From Candidatus Saccharimonadota bacterium (GTDB taxonomy: Bacteria > Patescibacteriota > Saccharimonadia > Saccharimonadales > Saccharimonadaceae): a DNA stretch of 64,000 nucleotides. This document shows positions 41,697 to 50,114 of this stretch, piece by piece. The stretch spans positions 1,060,671 to 1,124,670 of the forward strand of contig JAUCSD010000001.1 in assembly GCA_030445245.1 (NCBI GenBank), written 5' to 3'. Numbering within the stretch: position 1 is the stretch's first letter; each line of letters begins with the position of its first letter. Both the position numbers and the translations under genes were made by a program. The notes below the pieces were generated by a model. It saw only the letters and a program-made list of their open reading frames with translations, searched no databases and was not told where the DNA came from.

Positions 41697-41794
41697 TGGC
41701 GTAACAAGCGTAAGCGCATTTGCAAAATATTGTAATTTTTGCTATAGTATGAGATATCAATCTAAAGCAAAAGCGCTTATAATAAAAACTACAT

Positions 41795-44029
41795 ATGGCC
41801 AAAAAAAGAAAATCATCACGATCAAAGGGTAAATCAAAGTCGAACGCACCTCGACATAGCTTACCGAGCGGCTTCTGGAGACAGGTAGGGGCTGTTTTCC
41901 TTATAGCCGTCTCTCTTTTGTTTGTCCTCGCTTGGTTTGGTGCTGGCGGCCCAGTCCTTGAATGGATGCACGACGTCACGCTTAACATCATTGGCTATGC
42001 GATTTATGTTATTCCATTATTATTTATCTACATTGCCGTCGAAACGTTCCGTGCAGAGGATAACAAGCTTCCATTTGTTGTTAAGTTTGCGACCGCCATG
42101 CTTATCGTATGGTTTGCTGGCTTGTTTGGACTTATGAAGAGTGACAATGGAATTGCCATGGGTGGCCTTATCGGTAAGACGGTTAATGATCTTATGTTGT
42201 CGCTGGTTAACGCCGGTGTTGCTGCGTTCATTTATCTATTACTTATTGTAGTGACAACCTTATTCGTATTACAGGTTACACCCATCACGGTTATTAAGAA
42301 GATTATGGATCTCTTCCGTAATGAGTCGAATGAAGAAGATGAGAACGTGAAGATTATGAAGAAGGCCGCCGCTGCTGATGTGCCGAAACACCAAAGTATT
42401 GGTGAATTGAAATTAAACGCTGGTGTACCGACATTGAATCAAGACGAATCATTCAATAAGGAGAAAAAGACGTCACACTTATCAAGTCTTCGCGGAAGCG
42501 TGAAGCAGGATAAGGGCGCGGAAGACCAGGCTGCGATGCTTGCCGTGAGTGATCCGAACTGGGAAGCTCCAAACGTGGAACTACTCGAGAAAAAACAGTC
42601 GCCAGCAGATGCCGGTGACGTGCAGCAGAATGCTCAGACTATTCGAGATACATTAGCCGAGTTTAATATTGATGTTGAGATGGAAGGAGCGAATATTGGT
42701 CCGAAGGTGACTCAATATACGCTTAAACCACCAAGTGGCGTTAAGCTAACGCGTATTACGGCACTTGAGACGAACATCGCACTGAACTTGGCTGCACAAA
42801 GTCTTCGTATTGAGGCGCCGATTCCAGGGCAACGTGCTGTTGGTATTGAAGTACCAAACCGTAAGGCGGCTGATGTGCGCTTATACGGCGTACTTACCTC
42901 GAAGCAGTGGAAGACAAACCAGGAACCACTTGCGTTTGCGATTGGTAAAGATATCGCTGGTGATGCCGTGGTCGGGGAACTCAATAAGATGCCCCATCTC
43001 TTAATCGCTGGACAAACGGGTAGCGGTAAATCGGTTATGATCAACACGCTCCTTACGAGCTTGTTATACCGTAATAGCCCAAGTGAGATGAAGCTAATCC
43101 TCGTTGACCCAAAACAAGTGGAAATGGCACCGTACGAGGATATCCCACACCTTCTTACGCCGGTTATTACTGAACCAGATAAGACCATTAGTGCGCTTAA
43201 ATGGGCGGTCAATGAGATGGAGCGTCGCTATAAACTGCTTGCTGAAGAGAAGTTTCGTGATATTAAGAGCTACAACCAGAAGATTAAATCAGGCAGTAAA
43301 ACGATTACTGTCCCCGATGAAGACGGCAATGAACAACGCGTTGACGATGGGGCGATGCCCTATATCGTTATTGTAATCGACGAGCTTGCCGATCTTATGA
43401 TGGTGGCCGCACGAGATGTAGAAGCATTGATTGTTCGCTTGGCTCAAAAAGCACGTGCTGTTGGTATTCACCTCGTTCTTGCTACGCAGCGACCAAGTGT
43501 TGATGTTATTACCGGCTTAATCAAGGCTAACGTTCCGGCTCGTATTGCCTTTACAGTAGCTAGCCAAGTGGATAGCCGTACAATTCTTGACCAGGTTGGC
43601 GCTGAAAAACTACTCGGACAGGGTGATATGTTGATTCTGACTCCAAGTATGAGCAAGCCAAAACGTATTCAGGGTGCTTGGGTAATGGACGAGGAAGTTC
43701 TTAAGATCACCGATCACCTACGTCTGCAGTCCGCCCCACAATACAACGATGAGATCACATCGCTCCCTGTACAACTTAATGGCAAGGGTGGGGTAGTGAT
43801 GGACTTTGACGGTGGTGGAGATGATGATATGTACAAAGACGCTCTAAGGGTAGTCGTTGATAGTGGTAAGGCGAGCACAAGTCTCTTGCAACGACGCCTC
43901 CGCGTTGGCTACGCCCGCGCAGCGCGTATCATTGAGCAGATGGAAGAACAGGGCGTTATTGGACCCGCAGACGGCTCACGGCCTCGTGAGGTTCTTATCA
44001 ACAGCCTCGACGATCTTGCGTCGGTATAA
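41795..44029 (+). CDS. ftsK: FtsK/SpoIIIE-type DNA translocase
   Basis: The 744-residue protein pumps DNA at the division septum. Four transmembrane segments lie within residues 30-165. A short linker follows, then the alpha/beta motor with Walker A AGQTGSGKSVM and Walker B VIVIDELADLMM, the ATQRPSVDVITGLIKANVP block, and a C-terminal gamma winged helix (TSLLQRRLRVGYARAARIIEQME) that reads polar DNA signals. It is about 55-60% of the length of E. coli FtsK because the linker is short. TATAAT lies 11 bases before the ATG. Confidence 0.96.
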   Translation: MAKKRKSSRSKGKSKSNAPRHSLPSGFWRQVGAVFLIAVSLLFVLAWFGAGGPVLEWMHDVTLNIIGYAIYVIPLLFIYIAVETFRAEDNKLPFVVKFATAMLIVWFAGLFGLMKSDNGIAMGGLIGKTVNDLMLSLVNAGVAAFIYLLLIVVTTLFVLQVTPITVIKKIMDLFRNESNEEDENVKIMKKAAAADVPKHQSIGELKLNAGVPTLNQDESFNKEKKTSHLSSLRGSVKQDKGAEDQAAMLAVSDPNWEAPNVELLEKKQSPADAGDVQQNAQTIRDTLAEFNIDVEMEGANIGPKVTQYTLKPPSGVKLTRITALETNIALNLAAQSLRIEAPIPGQRAVGIEVPNRKAADVRLYGVLTSKQWKTNQEPLAFAIGKDIAGDAVVGELNKMPHLLIAGQTGSGKSVMINTLLTSLLYRNSPSEMKLILVDPKQVEMAPYEDIPHLLTPVITEPDKTISALKWAVNEMERRYKLLAEEKFRDIKSYNQKIKSGSKTITVPDEDGNEQRVDDGAMPYIVIVIDELADLMMVAARDVEALIVRLAQKARAVGIHLVLATQRPSVDVITGLIKANVPARIAFTVASQVDSRTILDQVGAEKLLGQGDMLILTPSMSKPKRIQGAWVMDEEVLKITDHLRLQSAPQYNDEITSLPVQLNGKGGVVMDFDGGGDDDMYKDALRVVVDSGKASTSLLQRRLRVGYARAARIIEQMEEQGVIGPADGSRPREVLINSLDDLASV

Positions 44030-44042
44030 GCTAGCTCATACA

Positions 44043-44220
44043 ATGAGCACCGAGCTGCCATCATACGAACAAATCGTAGCCCTGCATAAGAAATATGCTC
44101 CTTCAGTGGTAGCATATGATCTCATTTTTACGCACACTGCGGAATAGTCTGGGAAATTGCTCAGCAGTCGAAGAACGTCTGGTTATGTATGCTGATAAAT
44201 TTCACACCAAAACGACGCCT
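44043..44220 (+). pseudogene. Remnant of an HD-domain phosphohydrolase gene
   Basis: ATG 44043 opens a 34-codon frame (LPSYEQIVALHKKYAP, then YDLIFTHT) that resembles the start of HD-domain hydrolases and then hits a stop. In the next frame the text continues with THCGIVWEIAQQ, and in the third frame with LVMYADKFHTKTTPP, both typical of later parts of the same family. Three frames are needed within 180 bases, so the gene is broken by several small indels. A G+C-rich piece (about 44215-44370) of unknown origin follows. Confidence 0.55.
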
Positions 44221-44370
44221 CCGGCAACGCGGCGAGCACCCAGGAGGCGCTCCGCGCGCTACATGTCAACATCGCGCCAACTCGACGGCTTCGATGCTGA
44301 TCCACGACGCCGCTGCGGCGACCCTCGCGTTTCTTATCGCCGACCTGGGCGTATTCTCTGAGCAGACTCT
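44215..44370. other. G+C-rich fragment without intact gene
   Basis: About 155 bases after the HD remnant are sharply richer in G and C than the surroundings. Fragments such as NAASTQEALRALHVN and HDAAAATLAFLIADLG appear in different frames. It looks like decayed acquired coding sequence. Confidence 0.4.
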
Positions 44371-44456
44371 ACTCTGTCGCTCAATTTAGGTTTTGAAATC
44401 ATTCAAAGGTTAAGTCGAGTAAGTCATCATTTCCCCTAATGGAGTAACCCTAGTAT

Positions 44457-44517
44457 TTATCCACAGTTTTTGGTATACTTAAGGGGTTAACAACTCGGCT
44501 TATGCAAAGACATAAGC
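44457..44517 (+). promoter_or_regulatory. rpsF promoter with DnaA box and leader hairpin
   Basis: TTATCCACA at 44457-44465 is a perfect consensus DnaA box, nine bases upstream of the -10 TATACT (44474-44479), so bound DnaA would cover the promoter spacer. The leader then has a 7-bp hairpin GCTTATG/CATAAGC (44498-44504 with 44511-44517). Confidence 0.6.
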
Positions 44518-44546
44518 ATCCAAAAGGATTCCAGAGGAGGAAATCT

Positions 44547-44915
44547 ATGAAAGAATATGAACTAACCGTTCTGATTCACCCTGACCTCGAGTCAGATATC
44601 GAGACACCGCTTACGAAAGTTCGCGATATCATCAAAAACGCCGGTGGCGAAGTTATCCGTGAAGATAACTGGGGCAAGAAAAAAATGGCTTACAAAATCA
44701 ACCGTGAAGATTTTGCCGTGTACGTCTACATGGACGTTAAGCTTCCAGCTGATGCACCACTAAAGATCAGCAACACATTGAACATTACGGATGAAGTTCT
44801 CCGTTACCTATTGGTAACTGTTGACGAAAAGGGACGCAAAGCCCTTGAAGACGCAAAGACACGCGCAGCATCATCTGCAGCCCGTGGTGACGACGACACT
44901 AAAGAAGAGGAGTAG
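44547..44915 (+). CDS. rpsF: Ribosomal protein S6
   Basis: From ATG 44547, with GAGGAGG before it, the product has 122 residues. The S6 pattern is seen in YELTVLIHPDLES, then GGEVIREDNWGKKKMAYKI and the FAVYVYMDVKLPADA strand. S6 pairs with S18 on the 30S platform. The C-terminal tail is acidic. It heads an rpsF-ssb-rpsR operon, the usual bacterial order. Confidence 0.94.
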   Translation: MKEYELTVLIHPDLESDIETPLTKVRDIIKNAGGEVIREDNWGKKKMAYKINREDFAVYVYMDVKLPADAPLKISNTLNITDEVLRYLLVTVDEKGRKALEDAKTRAASSAARGDDDTKEEE

Positions 44916-44921
44916 GGAATT

Positions 44922-45377
44922 ATGGCCAAAAGCATCAACCAAGTGATTTTGATGGGACGTTTAACACGTGACCCAGAAACACGTACGACAACAACAGGTA
45001 AGACAATTACGAGTTTTAGCATCGCTGTTGATCGCGGCGGCCAAGATGACCAAGCAGACTTCTTTGATGTAACTGCCTGGGAGAAGCTCGGCGAACTCGT
45101 TAGCCAGTATCTATCAAAGGGACGCCGATGCCTCGTGCAAGGACGTCTTCGCCAAGATAGCTGGGACGACAAAGAGAGCGGCAAAAAGCGCAGCAAGGTA
45201 GAAGTAGTCGCTACTGACGTAACGTTCCTTGATGGACCTAGCGGTGACGATAACCAAGGTGGCCAATCAAACTACCGAAGTAATTCTAGCAACAACAACT
45301 CGAACAAAAAATCTGATGATGTCGTTATTGAAGACATCGATGATAAACCTATTGATTTAAGCGAGATTCCTTTCTAG
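44922..45377 (+). CDS. ssb: Single-stranded DNA-binding protein
   Basis: The 151-residue protein has an OB fold (INQVILMGRLTRDPETR, ITSFSIAVDR, DFFDVTAWEKLGELVSQYLSKG). A Ser/Asn-rich linker follows, then an acidic tail ending IDLSEIPF, the peptide that docks SSB partner proteins. It binds single-stranded DNA during replication and repair. It lies seven bases after rpsF. Confidence 0.96.
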   Translation: MAKSINQVILMGRLTRDPETRTTTTGKTITSFSIAVDRGGQDDQADFFDVTAWEKLGELVSQYLSKGRRCLVQGRLRQDSWDDKESGKKRSKVEVVATDVTFLDGPSGDDNQGGQSNYRSNSSNNNSNKKSDDVVIEDIDDKPIDLSEIPF

Positions 45378-45406
45378 GAATTTAGATTGTAAGGAGACAA
45401 CCTATT

Positions 45407-45613
45407 ATGCTCATGAACAAACGATTCAAAAAAGATACACCTGCATACTTTGACTACAAAGATGTCAAAACATTGCAACGATTCATTAACATGTACGGTC
45501 AAATTGAGCCAATCTCAAAGACTGGCCTAAGTGCAAAGCAACAGCGTCAGCTGGCTACTGCCATCAAGCGCGCTCGACACCTAGCACTACTACCATTTGT
45601 TACTGCTAACTAA
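45407..45613 (+). CDS. rpsR: Ribosomal protein S18
   Basis: The 68-residue protein carries the S18 core: [43 protein letters not shown]. No Cys is present, so it is the zinc-free type. AAGGAG precedes the ATG. Tandem hairpins follow before efp. Confidence 0.95.
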   Translation: MLMNKRFKKDTPAYFDYKDVKTLQRFINMYGQIEPISKTGLSAKQQRQLATAIKRARHLALLPFVTAN

Positions 45614-45668
45614 ACACTAATTGTTTAGAAAACTCTGCAGCGCACGCGCATGAATGTTCGCGCGCTGC
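45610..45668 (+). terminator. Tandem hairpins between rpsR and efp
   Basis: CTAAAC/GTTTAG overlaps the rpsR stop. It is followed by GCAGCGC/GCGCTGC (45637-45643 with 45662-45668) with an inner GCG/CGC. Neither has a long T-tract, so they may only lower expression of efp or shape RNA decay. Confidence 0.5.
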
Positions 45669-45702
45669 CTAGTATTTCTAATTTGCAACGCGAGGAGAAA
45701 TT

Positions 45703-46263
45703 ATGTACCAACCAACTGATCTAAAAAAAGGGGTTGTTTGCCAAATTGACGGCAAGCCTTTTCGTGTACTTGAATACTCGCAAAAGGTTATGGGTCGTGG
45801 CGGCAGTATCGTAAACGTTAAGCTCAAGAACCTGATCGACGGTAGTGTTATTCCGAAAACCTTTAAAGGCCAGGATAAGATTGAACGTGCCGAAGTGAAC
45901 ACTAAGAATGTTCAGTATCTGTACGCTGATGGTGAAACATTCTACTTCATGGATCCTGAGAACTTCGAGCAGTTCGAACTTCGTGCCGATATTGTTGATA
46001 CAGCGGCAAGTTACCTTAAAGAAGGCGACACGTTGAGTTTGCAATTCTTTGGTGAACGAGTGATTAATGTCGAACTCGCTAAGAATGTCTACCTGGAAGT
46101 TACCTATGCTGAAGATGTCGTCAAAGGTGACACGACAAGCAGCGTTCTCAAGGACGCAACACTTGAAACGGGGCTCACGGTAAAAGTGCCATCATTCATT
46201 AAGACAGGCGACGTGATCTCGGTTGACACCACTACTGGTGAATACCGCGAACGCAAAAAATGA
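45703..46263 (+). CDS. efp: Elongation factor P
   Basis: The 186-residue protein relieves ribosome stalling at proline runs. The KOW-like N-terminal domain has the loop KVMGRGGSIVNVK with Arg32 at the tip, where E. coli has Lys34. Two OB domains follow (DGETFYFMDPENFEQFEL; the GLTVKVPSFIKTGDVISVDTTTGEY signature). Arg at the tip is the type rhamnosylated by EarP in Pseudomonas; no modifying enzyme gene is in the window. Its stop overlaps the next start. Confidence 0.96.
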   Translation: MYQPTDLKKGVVCQIDGKPFRVLEYSQKVMGRGGSIVNVKLKNLIDGSVIPKTFKGQDKIERAEVNTKNVQYLYADGETFYFMDPENFEQFELRADIVDTAASYLKEGDTLSLQFFGERVINVELAKNVYLEVTYAEDVVKGDTTSSVLKDATLETGLTVKVPSFIKTGDVISVDTTTGEYRERKK

Positions 46264-46883
46264 TCCGATCTATAAGCAATGAACAGCGAATGGAGCTTTT
46301 AAAGGAATATATTTCATATATTCCTTTAAAAGTATCAGAGACAAAGCAGCCAATTATTATTGCCATGGTGGGTCTCGTCGGAGCAGGTAAATCCACGATA
46401 GCCAAGGCAATAGCTGAACGTACGGGACTGTATGTCGCAAGTAATGACGCAATTCGGCGATTTTTAAATGAAAAGGGCTTTCAGGGAGCCAGTCCAGTAC
46501 AGGATATGTTGGAGTATATAGCTGAAGCAGGCACTGCTTATTTGCTTGAACATCGAGTAAGCCACATCATCGACAATGATCTTCTTAAGTTTCATGAACA
46601 GGCACGGCTAGCCATTGAAGCGCAGGGGTTTAGATTTTATTTGCTAGGAGTACAATGCTCTGAGCGCACTATCTTGGAACGCTTAAAAAAACGAAGTAAA
46701 GATATAGCAAACGGAGCTGTTGACACGCTTTCCAGGGCAAGTAAAGAACAATACGAGGTTCGCAAGAAAGTTCATTCACAAACCCCACAGCCTGTATTCG
46801 ATTTCATCTTCAATACAGAGAATCCGCTTGAGCCTCAGGTTGATACGTTTATGGCGCATCTAAGAGACGAAAAGGTTGTTTAA
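46260..46883 (+). CDS. P-loop kinase/AAA-type ATPase
   Basis: The 207-residue protein has the Walker A motif VGLVGAGKSTIAKAI, then ASNDAIRRFL with an acidic residue and Arg, and a lid region LLGVQCSERTILERLKKRS. It fits small-molecule or polyphosphate kinases of the Zeta-toxin/AAA_33 type; the substrate is unknown. It overlaps efp in ATGA, so it is translationally coupled to it. Codons 13-25 form a perfect 16-bp hairpin. Confidence 0.75.
   Translation: MIRSISNEQRMELLKEYISYIPLKVSETKQPIIIAMVGLVGAGKSTIAKAIAERTGLYVASNDAIRRFLNEKGFQGASPVQDMLEYIAEAGTAYLLEHRVSHIIDNDLLKFHEQARLAIEAQGFRFYLLGVQCSERTILERLKKRSKDIANGAVDTLSRASKEQYEVRKKVHSQTPQPVFDFIFNTENPLEPQVDTFMAHLRDEKVV
46296..46332 (+). repeat. Perfect 16-bp inverted repeat inside the kinase gene
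   Basis: CTTTTAAAGGAATATA, loop TTTCA and the exact complement TATATTCCTTTAAAAG lie 36 bases into the coding sequence. The RNA hairpin or the DNA palindrome could act as an attenuator, RNase site or operator. Confidence 0.85.
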
Positions 46884-46968
46884 TTATACCGATTTATATT
46901 AAATGAGCAGAGGCAAGGATAGTAGACCGGAGAGCGGTGCATTAACATGAAGGTGCTACAATAGGCTT

Positions 46969-48753
46969 ATGTCTATAGCTAAAAAAGCTAAAAAACAAAC
47001 AGCTGATAATATAGAAAAAACCGAGCGGCCAGCTCGACTATCCCTTAAGTCGCGCTATACAACGCACATGCCGAAACGTCGTAGTCATCGCGTCTTGATA
47101 TGGGTCATAGTTCTGGCTGCTTTTGTTATTGTCTGCGCTCAGCTACTCTATCCACCTGACCGTGGACTACCACTAGCAAGTGTGCCGAATCAGTCGCTCG
47201 CTATGGCGACTCACGAGACTATGGCTAAAGCCATAGTTGATCAATTCGATGCTTCAAAATTGAAATTAACCCTGGGGAATGATAAATCGATCGAGTATCC
47301 GCTCAAGGTGACAGGTGCGGAGCCTAATACTGAAGAGATGATAACGCTACTAAGCAATTATCCGTTGTGGCAGCGGTTTATTCCGGGGTCAATCTTGTGG
47401 CAACCTGCTCGGCTCAATGAGGTTGATATGTACTACTCTGACCAGACATTCAAGCAATTCGTTGATGCGAGGGCTAAAGAATTTAGTTTCCCGGCGAGTA
47501 ATGCTCGGCTTGCTATAGATAAAGGTAAGCTCAAGGCCACAGAGGCAATAGCGGGCAGTCTAGTGACAAGTGACAACTTGCTCTCTACTATCAGTCGAAC
47601 ATCAATAGGACTTGGCCGAACGACATCAATCGAGGTGCCTTCAAAGCGTATTGCTCCAGCCCGTACTTCAAAAGATCTTGCAAAGGTGCAAGCTCAGGCT
47701 AAGGCTGCCTTAGCCCATACCATAATTATTACGGCAGATAAGCAGACGTTTTCTCCGAGTGAGCAGGAGCGCGCTTCGTGGATCGTACTGAGTACTGGCG
47801 ACAAAGGTGAAGTAAGTCTGGCTGTTGATGAGGATAAGATAAAAGCGTATTTGAGTGACGTGAACACTAAAGTAGGTACTCCGGCAGGTGTTACGAATAT
47901 TACTATTGTTGATGGCCGGGAAGTGGGTCGTGATGTTGGCGCTGATGGCCGTGCGATAGACGTGGATGCGATAAGTACGCAGCTGAGTGTGGCCTTGCTC
48001 GTCTCTCCTCCGGAGGTTAAGGTTGAAGCAAAATTCGTCCCTACGCAGCCAGGTATTATATATAACAATAAATACACCGCGACCCAGGCGGGTCTTCAGG
48101 CCTATGTTGATGACATGGCCGCGTCAAAGAATATGCATTTTTCAATTCAGCAACTTGATGGTGGTCACTGGTCTGCGAGTAGTCGGGCTGAAGAGAGTAT
48201 TCCGAGCGCCAGTACGTATAAATTATTTGTTGCTCTCGTATTGTTTGATCGAATCGATAAAGGAGAGATTCATTGGGACGATCCGATGCTCGACACGACT
48301 GTCGCTGGTTGTTTTGATCGTATGACCGTTGCCTCAACCAATCCCTGTGCTGAAAAGTGGATAGCAATGTTTGGTCGTGAATACATTAATAATTTTATTT
48401 ACGAACGCGGCTTTAGCCACGGTACCTCGTTTACGACCGGTTTGGCTAACCAGACGACGGCTGCTGACCTCACGAAGTACATGACAGGGCTCAATGATGG
48501 TACACTAGTGAAAGGTGCTAATCGTGATCTTCTGCTCAATAATCTTGGCCGACACCCATACCGTTATGGTATTCCAACTGGCAGTAGTGGTATCGTCCAC
48601 GACAAGGTAGGTTTTTTGTGGGACTATGTCCATGATGCAGCGATTGTCCAACATCCACGTGGCACTTATATTATGACCGTTATGACTAAAGGTCAGAGCT
48701 ACGCAGCAATTGCGAGCGTGACCCGCGAAATAGAAAGAATTATGTATCCATGA
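46969..48753 (+). CDS. Membrane-anchored class A beta-lactamase-like protein
   Basis: The 594-residue protein has a basic N-terminus and one transmembrane segment (about 43-62). A 300-residue exported region may include peptidoglycan-binding domains of the VanW/L,D-transpeptidase-associated type. The C-terminal 240 residues are serine-hydrolase-like: SASTYKLF contains SxxK, STN (in VASTNPC) fits the SDN place, and HDKVGF the KTG place. It could bind or trim peptidoglycan peptides rather than destroy drugs. TACAAT (46957-46962) is six bases before the ATG. It overlaps tlyA by four bases. Confidence 0.8.
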   Translation: MSIAKKAKKQTADNIEKTERPARLSLKSRYTTHMPKRRSHRVLIWVIVLAAFVIVCAQLLYPPDRGLPLASVPNQSLAMATHETMAKAIVDQFDASKLKLTLGNDKSIEYPLKVTGAEPNTEEMITLLSNYPLWQRFIPGSILWQPARLNEVDMYYSDQTFKQFVDARAKEFSFPASNARLAIDKGKLKATEAIAGSLVTSDNLLSTISRTSIGLGRTTSIEVPSKRIAPARTSKDLAKVQAQAKAALAHTIIITADKQTFSPSEQERASWIVLSTGDKGEVSLAVDEDKIKAYLSDVNTKVGTPAGVTNITIVDGREVGRDVGADGRAIDVDAISTQLSVALLVSPPEVKVEAKFVPTQPGIIYNNKYTATQAGLQAYVDDMAASKNMHFSIQQLDGGHWSASSRAEESIPSASTYKLFVALVLFDRIDKGEIHWDDPMLDTTVAGCFDRMTVASTNPCAEKWIAMFGREYINNFIYERGFSHGTSFTTGLANQTTAADLTKYMTGLNDGTLVKGANRDLLLNNLGRHPYRYGIPTGSSGIVHDKVGFLWDYVHDAAIVQHPRGTYIMTVMTKGQSYAAIASVTREIERIMYP

Positions 48754-49475
48754 CTAAACAACGACTTGATATCGAACTCGCTCAGCGTGGCATTAGTGCG
48801 AGCCGCTCGCAGTCTGAAAGCTGGATACGTCTCGGTAAAGTGACGGTTGACGGCAAAGTAATCACGAAGCCGGGCCATTTTGTACGTGACGATGCCGACA
48901 TTAGACTGACTGCCAAAGAGCAGTATGTCAGCCGGGCTGGGTTGAAGCTTGAGAGCGTGGCTGAGTTACTTCATCTTAATTTTAAAGACAAGACAGTACT
49001 CGATGTTGGTAGCAGCACGGGCGGTTTCACTGATTACGCTTTGCGCCAGGGTGCGAAGAAAGTCTACGCTGTAGATGTTGGGACCGACCAGCTTCATCCA
49101 AGCCTACATGGTCATCCAAAGATTGAGCTGCATGAAAAAACTGATATTCGGGACTTCTATGTAACTGGCGATAAGCCGGACGTTATTGTTATCGATGTGT
49201 CATTTATTAGCTTGCGTGAAATACTGCCACATCTGGCCAATTTTCTCTCGACGAAAGATACGCAGATTGCTGCCATGCTTAAGCCGCAGTTTGAAGCTGG
49301 TAAGGATCAGACCAATAAAGGTGTTATTAAAAATGACGCCGTACGCCGACAGATTCTTAAGGAGTTTGAGACGTGGGCTAAACAATATTTTATTGTTGTC
49401 GATAAACGTGATAGCGACGTCCATGGTGCCAAGGGTAATCAAGAGCGCTTTTATTTACTTCAACTCTCGAGGTAG
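48750..49475 (+). CDS. tlyA: TlyA-family rRNA methyltransferase
   Basis: The 241-residue protein has an N-terminal S4 RNA-binding domain (RLDIELAQRGISASRSQSE, ITKPGHFV) and an FtsJ-type methyltransferase domain. The SAM motif is LDVGSSTGGFTDYALRQGA, followed by DVIVIDVSFISL. The catalytic Lys/Asp pattern of 2'-O-methyltransferases is visible (LKPQFEAG). In mycobacteria TlyA methylates 16S and 23S rRNA. It overlaps the previous gene in ATGA. Confidence 0.92.
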   Translation: MTKQRLDIELAQRGISASRSQSESWIRLGKVTVDGKVITKPGHFVRDDADIRLTAKEQYVSRAGLKLESVAELLHLNFKDKTVLDVGSSTGGFTDYALRQGAKKVYAVDVGTDQLHPSLHGHPKIELHEKTDIRDFYVTGDKPDVIVIDVSFISLREILPHLANFLSTKDTQIAAMLKPQFEAGKDQTNKGVIKNDAVRRQILKEFETWAKQYFIVVDKRDSDVHGAKGNQERFYLLQLSR

Positions 49476-49541
49476 ACATTGACATTTATTAATGATTATG
49501 CTAATATATTATTCAATAGCATAGCCAGGAAAAACAAAAAA

Positions 49542-50114
49542 ATGACTGAAGCACTCGAGATAGAAAAAAATTCTGAATTAGCGGTGCGCTTATCGAAACT
49601 TGCAGGCGCAATTGATGAACGTATTGTCGACTCCGGAGACATCGAGCCTGAAGGCGTCTTACGCAAAGACGGCTCATTTGCAGGTATTGGCTACAGTGCC
49701 CTAGTTGGTAAACCAGGTCACTTCGGTGACCACGTATGGCATCAGGTTAATGTCTTTATACCTGACAGCGAGGAACTACCACGACGCTATTTAATAAACG
49801 TAGGTATGCCAATGGACGGTCCTCTCGAGTGGATTGCAGGCGATAGCACCGCTCGATACCAAGAACGACCTACGATGGGTAAGCCTCACATGAGAGAGGT
49901 AGAAACTGATCAACTACAAGATGTTACGGCGGTAGTTGAATCAGGCCGTCTTCTTGATCCGGGGAAAGAGAAGATTGTTCAGGCGCGTATTGATAATGGT
50001 GGGATGATTACATTGCAGGAAAAGATTGTTCCTATCAAAGCACCAGAAGGTGGCCGTTTAAAACGATTACTCGGTAGAAAAGCTTCAGGTGATCAGCCCG
50101 AGGCTATACGTTAA
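49542..50114 (+). CDS. Hypothetical protein, 190 residues
   Basis: The promoter TTGACA (49488-49493), a 17-base spacer and TAATAT place the start of transcription near 49525, so ATG 49542 was chosen over the in-frame one at 49479. The product has a helical N-terminus, a central region with WHQVNVFIPDSEELPRRY and MPMDGPLEWIAGD, and a basic end. I do not recognise it. It overlaps the convergent ychF gene by 11 bases. Confidence 0.65.
   Translation: MTEALEIEKNSELAVRLSKLAGAIDERIVDSGDIEPEGVLRKDGSFAGIGYSALVGKPGHFGDHVWHQVNVFIPDSEELPRRYLINVGMPMDGPLEWIAGDSTARYQERPTMGKPHMREVETDQLQDVTAVVESGRLLDPGKEKIVQARIDNGGMITLQEKIVPIKAPEGGRLKRLLGRKASGDQPEAIR

Noticed and set aside
3993-41700. Integron cassettes as an explanation of the G+C-rich units
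   Set aside because: The hairpins share no core sites of the GTTRRRY/RYYYAAC type, are not in an array and no integrase is present.
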